From contig NC_092575.1 in NCBI RefSeq assembly GCF_037975245.1, positions 26,688,841-26,748,840 on the forward strand: a stretch of 60,000 nucleotides of DNA, given 5' to 3'. The stretch's first letter is position 1. The number at the start of each line of letters is the position of its first letter. The notes under the pieces were generated by a model, which saw only the letters and a program-made list of their open reading frames with translations, did not search any database and was not told the origin of the DNA. The position numbers and the translations under genes were made by a program. Source of the stretch: Apostichopus japonicus (taxonomy: Eukaryota > Echinodermata > Holothuroidea > Aspidochirotida > Stichopodidae). Below, one piece after another: positions 35,546 through 45,992 of the stretch.

Positions 35546-38062
35546 GTGCTGCTAAAAAGTCACCTGTAAACCTACCTGTAGGGGGTCACACAGATCCAGT
35601 GACTGATTCCTCGATGGCCAGCTGCAATACGAAGAACATCGTTCACTTGGCAGAAAACGCCTCACAAGCATCAGGTGTAGACTGCAGTGACCAGATTCCA
35701 GCTGTAAACCTACCTGTAGAGGGTCACACAGATCCAGTGACTGATTCCTCGATGGCCAGCTGCAATACGAAGAACATCGTTTACCTGGCGGAAAACGCCT
35801 CACAAGCATCAGGTGTGAACTTCATATCAGTAGCAGGTTTGCATCCGGCCAAAGCAGAAGATGTGCAGTCACTTCCAGATACTGAGATAATAGGTACCAG
35901 TGACACAGAATCGACAGGAGGTAGATTTCTAGGAGATAGTGGAGCTTTTGAGTCAGCAGAGACAGGTTCAAGGTCAGAGGATGGCAATCCAGAGTCAGCA
36001 CAGGGAGATACAGGGTCAATAGATAGCACAGAGTCATTAGATGGTGATCTTGAGTCAGTGGAAGATTGTTCACAACCAAGCAGTGACGATTCTGATGTTG
36101 AATCATATGTTCCTGATTCAGATGATGAGTGTTCTGTGCATTCAGATGTTATTCCATTCAGAAGATGGGCAAGGTCTGTTCCTATCAATGGTCAAGGAAG
36201 AAGTCCTACTCAAAGCTGCTCAACTGCAGAAGAAAAAACCAGCCCTAGCACAAGAAAAAATGATTCTAACAGCAATGAAGTTGCAAGCACATCACATTCA
36301 TGTACCGAGACGGAAAGCAAGGTCTATGTTATGACAACCCATAATACTGCTAACGGTAGATGTTATGACAAACCCGCGTACTGCTTCGTTTGCTCCAGGC
36401 CACAGAAAAAACTAAATGTTCACATTCTCCAGCATAGCACTACAGCCCAGGTGGCTGAATGGTTGGCCGCAAAGAAAGGACCAGAAAAAGATAAACTTTG
36501 GATAAAAATGAGAAACTATGGAAATCACTTGCATAACTATGAGGTACTAAGCAAAGGAGAGGGTGAATTGATAGTTGTATATCGACCACAGAAATGTGGA
36601 GACCCCAATGACTATCAGCCTTGCGTGGATTGTCTTGGTTACCTGTCTCGTAATGAATTTAACAGGCACAAATGTAAACTTAGAAGAGAGCAGGATCATG
36701 AGGAGAGTGAAGAACAGAAAAGAAGACATTCTTTCCTCCGAGATGCAAGAATGCTCTTACCACCACCCTTAGGTGTTCGTGCTGGCGATGTCATTCACAG
36801 ACTTTTGAACTCTTTGCTATGTGATGATGTATCGGTTTGTATCAAAGGGGATCCTATGATAGTAGAGTTGGCTAGAAAGTTTTGTTTCAAACATGGACAC
36901 GACAAAGAACAGTTCAAAACCCTAAGGAACAAGCTAAGAGAAATAGCTCGTCTTGTACTTGAATATCGACAAATCAGTGGACAACACAGTGCTACCTTGG
37001 CCGACTTAATTGTCCCATCAAGGTTTGAACTTCTCCTCAAATCTGTCAGGAGTGTGTGTGGATTTGACGAAGAGACCCACCAATACACTAAACCAAGTTT
37101 GGCACTTAAACTTGGGCACAGTCTGAAGAAAGCGGCTATGCTTGTAGTCAGTACGGCTTTGATTGAGGAGAACAAAGAAAAGGAGAGGCAGGCCCGAGAT
37201 GTCATCACCTTACTCAATGAAAATTGGGATTGGGAAGTGTCCTGTCATGCTTTGTGGACATTGTACGAAGGCAAAAGAAACAACCCCAAACTGGTCCCTC
37301 TAACAACAGATGTTGTTCTTCTCTCCAAATATCTCAGAGGAGAGGCAGAGAGTAGCTTAGCTGATTTGAAGAAAGCCAAAGCTGTAGAGGAAATCAAGAA
37401 AAGTTGGAGAAACCTTGCTGAAATCACACTGACACAGATACTTTTGTTTAACCGCAAACGGCAGGGCGAGGTTTCAAAGCTGACAATGGAAGACTATGCA
37501 AAACTAAAGAAAGGAGAATCACATGTTCTAGACATGCAGATATTAAGCAAGTTTGAACAGAACCTGGCAAAAGTCATATGGCGTGTCGAAATTGTTGGAA
37601 AACGCGGCAGATCGGTTCCTGTTCTTATCACAGAGAATGTAAAATGTGCTGTTGATGAGCTTGTAAAGCATAGAGATGCTGTGGGAATAGAACCCCAAAA
37701 CATCTTTGTATTTGCTATCCCAGAAGGGTCAACTCATTATATCCGTGCCTGCGACACATTGCGTAAATTCTCTTGTGCATGTGGTGCAAAAAAACCAGAG
37801 TTGCTTCGATCAACACAGCTAAGGAAGCACATCGCAACCATGTCCCAGGTAATGGCCCTACAAGACAACGAACTAGATGTCCTTGCCAACTTCTTGGGTC
37901 ATGACGTAAGGGTTCATCGGGAGTATTACCGCTTACCTGATGCAACTATCCAAGTTGCCAAAGTTTCAAAGCTTCTGATTGCCCTTGAGGGTGGCAGTGG
38001 AGACCCCGGACAGGTTTTGCAAGGAAAGAGTTTGGAACAACTAGATTTGCAGGAAAATTAAG
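35546..38062 (+). CDS. SET-recombinase gene, exon 5: acidic linker, Cys/His fingers, tyrosine recombinase
   Basis: Acceptor CCTCTTTAAG before 35546, phase 1, then 838 codons to TAA at 38059-38061. In order: two copies of a 46-residue repeat (35562-35835; NLPVxGHTDPVTDSSMAS); a Ser/Asp/Glu-rich stretch (to about 36150); two Cys/His fingers, CFVC..H..QH (about 36385) and CVDC..H.C (about 36630); then a helical domain and a tyrosine recombinase core with RQGEV (first Arg), KRGRSVPVLI (hairpin Lys), LRKHIAT (second Arg), FLGHD (His) and REYYR (Tyr nucleophile). These resemble Crypton-type recombinases, which cut and rejoin DNA. The TAA is one base before donor GTAAAG; later exons keep the same phase. 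Confidence 0.85.
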
Positions 38063-38454
38063 GTAAAGTTTGATATGTTAAAGTTTTCTCCCCATATAAG
38101 TCCACTCATAAATTGTTGTTTAATTACCCATGGGCCCTGACCCCCATTACAATTTTAAACTTGGGGTTTGCCATCAAACACAGTTCCCATGATTTTGAAA
38201 AGTATGGTAAAGTCTGTTTAATCACTCGATTTTGTGCTAGCAACAATAGTGAAAGTGGATTGCTGTTTACTTACATTACATACCATCTTTAGAAACTTTC
38301 CTTGAATGCATGGAGTATCAAGGTTCCCAAAATCCCTCCATTCTAGACAAAGTTGCTATGGGAAAGCTGAGGCCAAGAGGAGAGTTAAGACATTTGGTAC
38401 TAAGTTTTAAACCAGGAAATTCTGGAAAACTGGTAAATGCTCCACAAACTTAGA

Positions 38455-38985
38455 AATACATGTCAGCTAGACCTGGAGGGAGTTTATTTAGTGGGGATAC
38501 ACACTGTTATAAATCCACTAGACAGGGGATGTCTATAATAAAATCAACCATGATAGATTGACTACTGTATTTTCAATTGATATACATCTCAGTTGGAAAT
38601 TGGATAGTAATGTGGGGATGCACACTATTGTAAAACCAGTAGGCATAACTTAAAATATGACAGTTAAGAATTATTGTTTAGAATGACTACCGTATTGTGA
38701 ATTGAAATGCATGTCAGTTGAAACCTGGGGAATGAAGAGGGGATACACACTGTTATAAAACCAATAGACTATGTACATCTACAATTACATCAAATATGAC
38801 AGTTAAGAGTTATAAATGTTAAGACTACTGTATTGTGAATTGTAAAACATGTCAGTCGGAGCATACATTGTGAAGAGGGGATACACACTGTTTTAAAACC
38901 AATAGACTCGGGATATCAACAATAACATCAAATATGACAGTTAAGAGTTATTAATGTCAAGATCTGTTGTACTGTCAATGCAACT
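38455..38985 (+). repeat. Intron 5 tandem repeat, ~120-138 bp x 4, with GGGGATACACAC
   Basis: Four units share GGGGATACACACTGTTATAAAA, CAATAGAC, AAATATGACAGTTAAGA, ACTACTGTATTGTGAATTG and CATGTCAGT. The GGGGATA core, at about 38493, 38613, 38738 and 38876, is the same as the subterminal motif of the candidate element. Confidence 0.85.
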
Positions 38986-39693
38986 CTTTCACTTTACCTT
39001 TACTTTACATGTACCATTTCCCTGTAGGACATCTCATGCTACATTGTAGGAATTTGCAAGTGACAAATTGGGTACTTCTCTTAACACAAAGTGCACATTA
39101 TGATTGAGCTTAAATTGTTGGCCCAAATGTAGCTACACTAGACAAAGTTTTACTCAAGGGCTCACATGATGCATAGTAACCATGACATAAGTTATTTATA
39201 GCGTGCTATAGGTAGGGCCAATACAGCAGATCTTTAAGTGAGAGGTTTGCTTAGCAAATGAGGTTCTTGATATTGTGAGACGGTTAAAAGTCGGCTTAAA
39301 CACACTAAATGCTGTGCATTGGCTCAAGTGGTAGAATAGGTCTTGGCAGACAGTAAAGGGGTTTGATATCAATTATTGTGCCAAGTTTTAAATCAAATAA
39401 ATTGCCCAACTTGTTTCCCACTTATCAATCAGTCCTTTGCCAACTTCTGATTATAGTAGTATTTGCCTCAATCAGGTAGTTGAAGGGTAACATCCCAAAT
39501 TTCATCCGTAAGAGCCTGGTAGTCCATATAACTGCATTCACCAGTGACTGTGATGTGATATCTTTTGCACAGGTTGTGAGTATACAGGTCCTTGGTTCAA
39601 CTGTTAAGCCAAACTCTAACCTTCCTCAATGCTAGCCATCAAAAGTCTTGATCCTTGAGCATACTTATTATGATTTTCTTTTTTCATGTACAG

Positions 39694-39813
39694 AAGTTGC
39701 AACAGAAGGAGACTATGAGCAAGAAGATTCTGATCAAGATGACTCTATTGAGCAGCCTGTTGATGACAGTGATATCAAGAAAGGACACTCTCTGAATGAT
39801 GCTCAACAAACAG
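39694..39813 (+). CDS. SET-recombinase gene, exon 6: acidic linker
   Basis: Acceptor TTTTTTCATGTACAG, donor GTATAG, phase 1 to 1. Encodes an acidic segment (EVATEGDYEQEDSDQDD... ending NDAQQT). It is reachable in frame from exon 5 only by passing the TAA at 38059 or by another transcript. The phase match with exons 5 and 7 argues it belongs to this gene. Confidence 0.65.
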
Positions 39814-40381
39814 GTATAGAAAATACTGGATTGAATATCTTTGAGCTCTGGTTTAATGTTTTAAAAAAAAAAAGAAATAAAAAGTAAGCTTTAATTGCAA
39901 ACAAAATTGAATGCCTTTGTTTGCATTGTGGTCGGTTCAATAACTTCACTGCTTTGTAGATTACCAGTTGGCATTATATCTAGAAAAGTAGAGCTTTAAA
40001 GAACAAATTGGAACAGTATGCTTATGGGATGGGGAGGATAAACAAACATGTTTTGTAAGAAAAAGAAAACCGTCAATGCTTTGATTTACATTAGTACTCC
40101 TTAGTAGTCATGCTGTTTAAAACAAAATACTTAACAAGCTGATATTTTTTATTTGAACATGAAAATGTAAAAGTGCTCATATTGCTTTTAGATATTGTCT
40201 CTCATTGTAATTGTTGGAAAGTTCAGTTTTGTTTACATGAAAACTATATGTGTGCGCAGTATAGTTATTATCTCAGTACATAACATGAAGGGGGGCATTG
40301 TCACCATAGCCGACCCACTAGAAGTGCAGCTTTAAAATATTTCTGTGTCTTGATCTGTACTATCTCTTTCAACTTTTTTAG

Positions 40382-40623
40382 AGCCAATGCCCAAAGACAA
40401 ACAGAAGAAAACACCATGGACCACTCAGGAGCAAGCGGCTGTCCATCGGCACTTAGGACAATACATTGCAGCATCAAAGTTGCCTGGAAAGTCAGCAATA
40501 GTGAACTGCATGAGTCTGGAACCATGTCTTCGTAATCGAAGGTGGACTAATGTTAAAGATTACATCAGAAACAAAATCTGTTCTATAACACGAAAGGGAC
40601 AGAAAAACTTTGTAAAAAAGTAA
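40382..40623 (+). CDS. SET-recombinase gene, exon 7: C-terminal basic/aromatic domain
   Basis: Acceptor TTTCAACTTTTTTAG, phase 1, ends at TAA 40621-40623. Reads KKTPWTTQEQAAVHRHLGQYI, then KLPGKSAIVNCMSLEPCLRNRRWTNVKDYIRNKI and a basic tail. The spaced Trp, W-x3-E-x2-A-V pattern and final R-W-x-x-V-K-x-Y-x-R-N motif recur at the C-terminus of Crypton-like and related animal proteins and look Myb/SANT-like; DNA binding is inferred. Exons 6 and 7 plus the last base of exon 5 make exactly 121 codons. Confidence 0.72.
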
Positions 40624-40708
40624 GGAGTTCATATGCAGATCTATTCATTTCAGACTACAACCTGTAAAGAAGTTTTTATCAGTGAATTTGACGCAAGAGT
40701 TTTGGACA

Positions 40709-42060
40709 CAAGTTCACCGAAATACGCTTAAGAGGGGTATTTCTCATTTTTAATCATTGTTACCGAAAGATTAGTTACATTTTGAAACTTTAGGCACCAA
40801 CCTCACCCATGTATGATTAGTAACTGAATTTCACTGGTAGTTGAATGAACCCGAGGCTCCTTCTATTGAGCAATGGATCCACGGAACAAAAACTATTAAT
40901 TGTCACTTGTTTCACATGATAGTTTGCCCAGGGATACATGACTTGTACTGACATCAACTTCTCTGTGACCTTCTGTTTTTGTTTGAAGTAGTTTAATTCT
41001 TGTTCAGATGTAAACTTTTACTTAATTTTCCTTCGGGTTTAAATTTTGTTGCTTTCTAATATGTTCCCTCAGCTTATGCTTTTTTCTTGTAAACCAGAAA
41101 TAATAAAAATGACGGAAGTGTTTTGTAGAAGTTAAGGAGTTTGTTTTAATTTTAGCAAGGTCCTTCTGGACTTTAACCTACCTGCAAGGAAGAAATTTTG
41201 TTGCCTATTTTTGTTTGTTTGATGTCATTTAAAACTGTTCAATGGCCTTTGAGTGTTTAACAAGTTCACTGAAGTAAGCTTAACAAACTGTATTGTTAAT
41301 TTTAAGGTATTGTTACAGAAGGATTACTTACTTATTGAAAACTGCCTTGGCAGATTACGTAGAAAGTCACTTAGTTAATAATTGGTGTGGAACAAGTTGG
41401 CAGGTTTCGCTGTTCATAGTGGCATATACCTGAAGCTCCTCATATTGAGCAAAGCATTCACTGAACAGAAAACAATTGTTTGTTAGGTGATATGTCATGT
41501 GATAGGTTGCCCAAGCAAAAATGACTCTTGCCAATATTGATATGAACTTTTTCTGTTTGTTGTTTGAAGTAGTTTTATTCTTGTTGAAAGGGAAACGTTT
41601 ACTTAGTATGCCTTCAGCTTTAAATTTTGCTTTCTTTTTTGTTCTGTCCATACATGCTTTTTCCTGTACACCAGACATAATATCTGCTCAAATGTACAAA
41701 AGTGACTGATGTAGTTAGTGAGAGTTAATTAGTGTTTATGGAGATCAGCAAGATACTTTACACTGCAAGGAAGAAATCGTGTTCCTTTTTTTTTTTTTGT
41801 CACTTAAAATCGCTCAATGGCCTTTGAGCTTTTAACAAGTTCACTCAAGTAAGCTTAAAATGTGGTATATGCCTTTTTTCAGGTATTTTTACTTTTTCAA
41901 TACGTCTGTCACCGTTGGCAGTTTATGAAAGTACACCCATGTTCGGTTACTTATTGAATGGTGACAATAATATTGAGTTCACTCAACAGAGAACAACTTT
42001 GTCATCAGGTGATATGTCATGTGATATGCTGCTGCTGAAGTGTAAGTGACAGTATGTGAC
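40709..42060. repeat. Three diverged tandem copies (~550-575 bp) downstream of the last exon
   Basis: Copies begin AAGTTCAC(C/T)(G/C)AAxTA(C/A)GCTTAA at about 40709, 41261 and 41837. Shared landmarks are GTTACxGAAxGATTA, TATTGAGCAA, AGGTGATATGTCATGTGATA and GTTTGAAGTAGTTTxATTCTTGTT. The third is shorter. They lie in the 3' untranslated or downstream part of the gene. Confidence 0.75.
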
Positions 42061-42372
42061 AAAATAGAAATCATCTTTCTACACCATATGTTTTTACTTT
42101 CAAGTGGTTTTGTTTTTGTTATACATAAATTCATGCATTTGTCTTTACTGAAAGTTGCTGTTTTGTTATATGCTCACTTTGTTGTTTAAGTAAAAATAAA
42201 GTGGGTCAAACTCAGAAAAAGGTGTGAATCTTGTTTATGTGCATATTTTGACTCAATGTGAACGCAATAATATCTGAGGTAATATATGGATGTGGACCCC
42301 TTTTTTCTCACTCAGATGTTTCAGTGAAAACACAGGTAGTGGATTTATAGCAAGAGAAAGAAATGACATGGT

Positions 42373-42705
42373 TTATGTGTATATAAACTGACTCCTTGCC
42401 TGTTTCCTGCACTTAAATAGCACTCTAACCAACAGTGGTGTCTGTGTTTCTATAAATCTGGCACCTTTGGGCAAGTACCACTGGCGTAGATCTCTTGGAA
42501 AGCCAAAGTATCCTGTTACATCATCGAAACCACAATGCAGTTTTGCATTCTGGCTGTTACATTTTTCCCTTGGATGATTGACAGATGCTTTAATGAAAGA
42601 CTCCCATGTTGCAATGGAACACTGGTACTCTCGTTTTGTGGAATTCAACATTCTCACCCAATCAAAGGAAAATAATCTAAGTAAAGTCACCTTGGGATAT
42701 ATCAT
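42373..42705 (-). CDS. Hypothetical 110-residue ORF inside the right end
   Basis: ATG-initiated minus-strand ORF starting next to the subterminal palindrome. It has four Cys and several Trp/Phe (FDWVRML, YFGFPRDLRQWYLP, FKCRKQ) and no recognised domain. It is longer than most chance ORFs in this AT-rich DNA, but there is no splice, promoter or homology support. It could be chance. Confidence 0.2.
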   Translation of the reverse strand: MIYPKVTLLRLFSFDWVRMLNSTKREYQCSIATWESFIKASVNHPREKCNSQNAKLHCGFDDVTGYFGFPRDLRQWYLPKGARFIETQTPLLVRVLFKCRKQARSQFIYT

Positions 42706-42936
42706 TTAATTCCTCGCAGTTACATTGGGGATATATATCCCCAGTCCCATATCAAACACACAAAAATATGTTATCCCCACTTTGCACGTAAAGGTTCAAA
42801 CCAAGAAAACAAAGCTTCTCTACCTTCTCAATATGATAACATGCAATGCCAGCCTGTATTCGTCATAAAACGTGAAAAACATCATTCAAAAGTTACTCAG
42901 AACAGAAGTCCCCAGTTTGCATTAATACAACTTGCT

Positions 42937-42953
42937 TCCCCAATAGGCGCCGT
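42937..42953 (-). repeat. Right terminal inverted repeat
   Basis: Plus strand reads TCCCCAATAGGCGCCGT, the inverted partner of 30605-30621 with one mismatch. Inward copies of TCCCCA lie at 42909-42914 and TTATCCCCA at 42771-42779, and the palindrome is at 42726-42743. Confidence 0.65.
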
Positions 42954-43074
42954 AAACGCGTATGTGTGTGTATGTATGTATGTATGTTTGCATGTATTAT
43001 TTCTGTCCCCCTTACCCGTAACTACGCCCAAGAATTGGTCAAATATATTATATGTTTATGCAGACGTAGGGTGG

Positions 43075-43440
43075 GGAGGGGTAAATTTCATTATCCTTTC
43101 TCAGAATACTTCTTGAGACTGAATACATGATAAATAGGGCTGGCGGGGAGGGGGTAGAGGGAAAGAGGTTCTGTATGGAATCATACGAGGTGATATCGAA
43201 ACAAATTCAATGAAACATGGTTGAACTGTCAGATATAAGGCCTATATATTATTTTCACAAAGGGGGGTCGGGGTGACTTAAGTTTCAAGATCCTTTCTCA
43301 CAATACTTTATTAATAATGACTATAAGAATGTGGCTGGCGAGGTGGGATCAAGGGAAAGAGATTCAGCTTAGAGGTATACGGGGTGATATCGAAACGGAT
43401 ACAAGTTAATTTAACATGGTTTAAGTGAGAGTGAAAACCA
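43075..43440. repeat. Tandem duplication, ~205 bp x 2
   Basis: Two units share AAxTTTCAxxATCCTTTCTCA, GGCTGGCGxGG, AGGGAAAGAG, ACGxGGTGATATCGAAAC and ATGGTTxAA. Noncoding. Confidence 0.7.
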
Positions 43441-45499
43441 GATGGTAGCCTACTGGGGGCCGTGTCAGTCGGCCATTGGTACTTTCCGCCATAGAAAAAG
43501 TGACTTTCGGCCATGGAAGTAAAGCAGTTTTCTATGGCAGAAAAAGAACATTATTGTGCGTACGAGTAACGTTACTATGTAGGATAGATATACAAATGTA
43601 AAATGTTACCCATATTTTTCCACTAGCAACATTTACAACATTTTGTGTTTCTGTTAATAAAATATATGTGGAATAACTTTGAAATTCCTCCGAAGCCTTG
43701 TTTATCCTATAGTTATGAAAGAAATATTTACCCGTTGTCTTTGATTTTTTTTTTTTTTTTTAAGTTACCAGTACACTATGTTGGAAATTTCATATCTTCA
43801 TGCTTTAATTCAAACGCGGGAAACTTTGTAATAAGTCATGGCGCTAAAGCAGTACGATATCACATATTAATTGTAGCATGCTATTTAATCTAATGTTATA
43901 AACATGACTTTCTATATAAGGCTCTTATTATATAGCTTGTATAAAGTATAAACAACATTACTCGTGGCGTTGTACCATTCAGCATCTTTCTCGGACTTAT
44001 TTTTTTCCTCGATACTGCACGTTAATTTCATAAGATAAATCTCATATCTCTGAAAGAAAAACACAATTTCATTGTTTCCTGATCGTCATTCTACTGCTAG
44101 TGCCGCTCAGTACTTTTGGTGAAATTATAAGAAGTTGGCTACTAAACGAGAAAAGCTGACTGAAAGATTTGAGGATTATGTAAGATATCAGCACAGCTGG
44201 CAATGTACGTGTAGGAGATGTAGTGGCTTTATTACAGTGTGACATACAGGACTCCGAGCAAAGAATTTGATTTCTTTCAACGATCGGCTTGGAAAGTTGC
44301 GAATGATAACTTGAGTCACACACAGTCTGTTCAATAATGTCCAAGTCTTGGTTATTGACTGAAAGCAATATTTCTAGCACCAGTTTTTCTTTAAAGAAAC
44401 AATATTCAACTTTCTAATCATTTTTATAACAAGAAGTACATTTATTAATGATAACAATGTATCAAATACCTTTTTTTTAATGGAAGTGATGATACTTCAC
44501 AAGGCTACATCTAACTATTCTGGGCTTAGGATGAGACATGAATGATAACCTCTTTCCAAACTCTCTAAAAACTAACTAAGTGTGAAAAAAAGCACAACAA
44601 CAACTGGTAATGAAGACGACCATGATGTGCACCGACAATGTTTATTATTTATGTTATAAATCCGAGAGAAGCAACATCTTATGTGCAGCACATCCCTCTA
44701 GTACCCTTAATTGATCTCCACTATGCAGTCAAATGTTCAAACATCTTCATTCACCCTAACCAGCACATGATGATCTAAGAATTTCAAACTACTCAGGCTC
44801 TAAAAATTTTGAAATAGGTCTACATTTATAACAATTTAACAAAATGTTAACAAAAGTAGGCTTATGTGTCCACGGCAAACATTTTGTAACCAACTCAAAG
44901 ATATAAAATAATGTAGGCTACTATTTTGGTTTGGGTGATACTCACTGACTGTTACAGTTTGCTTGCGTGACTTATCTGTCTGCCTGGTATCGTTTGTATG
45001 TATTGGTATAGATTGTGCACTAGGCTGGCTGATGACTGGTGACAAATGCAGGGAATCCACTTACAGGAGAGAACACACTTACGCCTGTTAGTAGGAGGAA
45101 CAAAGCGGAACAAAGAGGCAGTTTGGAAGTTGTCAAAATGAAACAGAAAACTGTTGAATTATGCAGATTTATGTTTGATAGGTATTACCAGCACGGTCTA
45201 CAAAAGAGGAACTAACTAGTAATGTCGGTTGCACCCAAACTAGAGCTTGGTTCGTTGAGCATTTTGAATGAGTGAGTGTTATTGTCGTATATAGCCATTG
45301 TGAATCATTTTGAGGTGAAAAATTGTTTGTTCTACACGTGAATACTGACAATGACAAGCAAAATGCCAAGTCTTTATCATTCAGCGACTATTCTACACTG
45401 TATAGGACATACAAATAATAAAAGCCCACGCGCACATCACATGAAATGAAGGAATAAAGTAGCAGTAACTGGTTCGAAGTGTCGCATTCTACTTACAGC
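43441..45499. other. No gene firmly supported
   Basis: A minus-strand segment at 44946-45059 has a GTGAGT donor, an AG acceptor and 38 open codons, and 44069-44380 is a 103-codon minus ORF; neither shows a domain or a partner exon, so they are not called. The rest shows nothing. Confidence 0.3.
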
Positions 45500-45992
45500 A
45501 GTCAACAAATAACACTGTAGTTGCGTGACGATCAAATGAAAATTGATTAGCGGTATATTGGAAATTCTCTACGATTTACCCTTATTATTCGAAATAGAAA
45601 CCTGACAAACTAAAGTGATGAAGTGTTTCACATCAGAGTAAATTGGGTCTCTTGGATAGGTGGGGAGGGAGTAAGGTTCGGGAATTCAGACGGGAGTAAA
45701 TACAGTGGATGAAAATATGTATAAAAATTGGTTCATAGCATGTGTCAGTGCACATGCAGGCGAAAGATGCTGAACTTCCTGTAGGAGCTTCGTTCTTATA
45801 CGAGTCCGCTTTAACTTCCATTCACATTCGGACACAATTTCGGCCTCTAAATAAAACTAACAGGGTAAGCCCTGTTTAGAGTATACCGATTTTTTAGAGA
45901 AACCTTAAATATATGTATTCGACTGTTTTAATACTTAATTCGGTTCCTAGCCAACACTGACGTCATCTAGCACTTTGGACTAGCCATGCACT
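45500..45992. repeat. Dispersed repeat, copy 2
   Basis: Direct-orientation relative of 29826-30311, with the same order of blocks from AATAACACT to ACTAGCCATGCACT. About 80% alike by eye. The two copies lie outside the two ends of the candidate element but well away from its termini. Confidence 0.8.

Larger units (their letters stand above)
30605..42953 (+). mobile_element. Candidate 12.3 kb element: inverted termini around a SET-tyrosine recombinase gene
   Basis: The left end 30605-30621 reads ACGGCGCCTATCGGGGA. The right end 42937-42953, read on the other strand, is ACGGCGCCTATTGGGGA: 16 of 17 identical. Identity stops at the outer edge; both outer flanks are GT-rich on the same strand, as if one GT microsatellite had been split. 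Inside each end are repeated GGGGATA motifs and one perfect palindrome (CGGGGATATCCCCG at 30667-30680; TGGGGATATATATCCCCA at 42726-42743). The only sizeable gene inside encodes a SET domain and a Crypton-like tyrosine recombinase. No target duplication is clear, as expected of tyrosine recombinases. Seen: repeats and gene. Inferred: mobility. Confidence 0.6.

Noticed and set aside
35781-36188. Minus-strand ORFs over the acidic linker of the SET-recombinase exon
   Set aside because: Antisense shadows of the Ser/Asp/Glu-rich coding sequence.
44069-44380. 103-codon minus-strand ORF
   Set aside because: No domain or splice context; within chance length for this composition.
44946-45059. Minus-strand exon with GTGAGT donor and AG acceptor, 38 codons
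   Set aside because: Ser/Thr/Gln-rich, no domain, no phase-compatible partner found.
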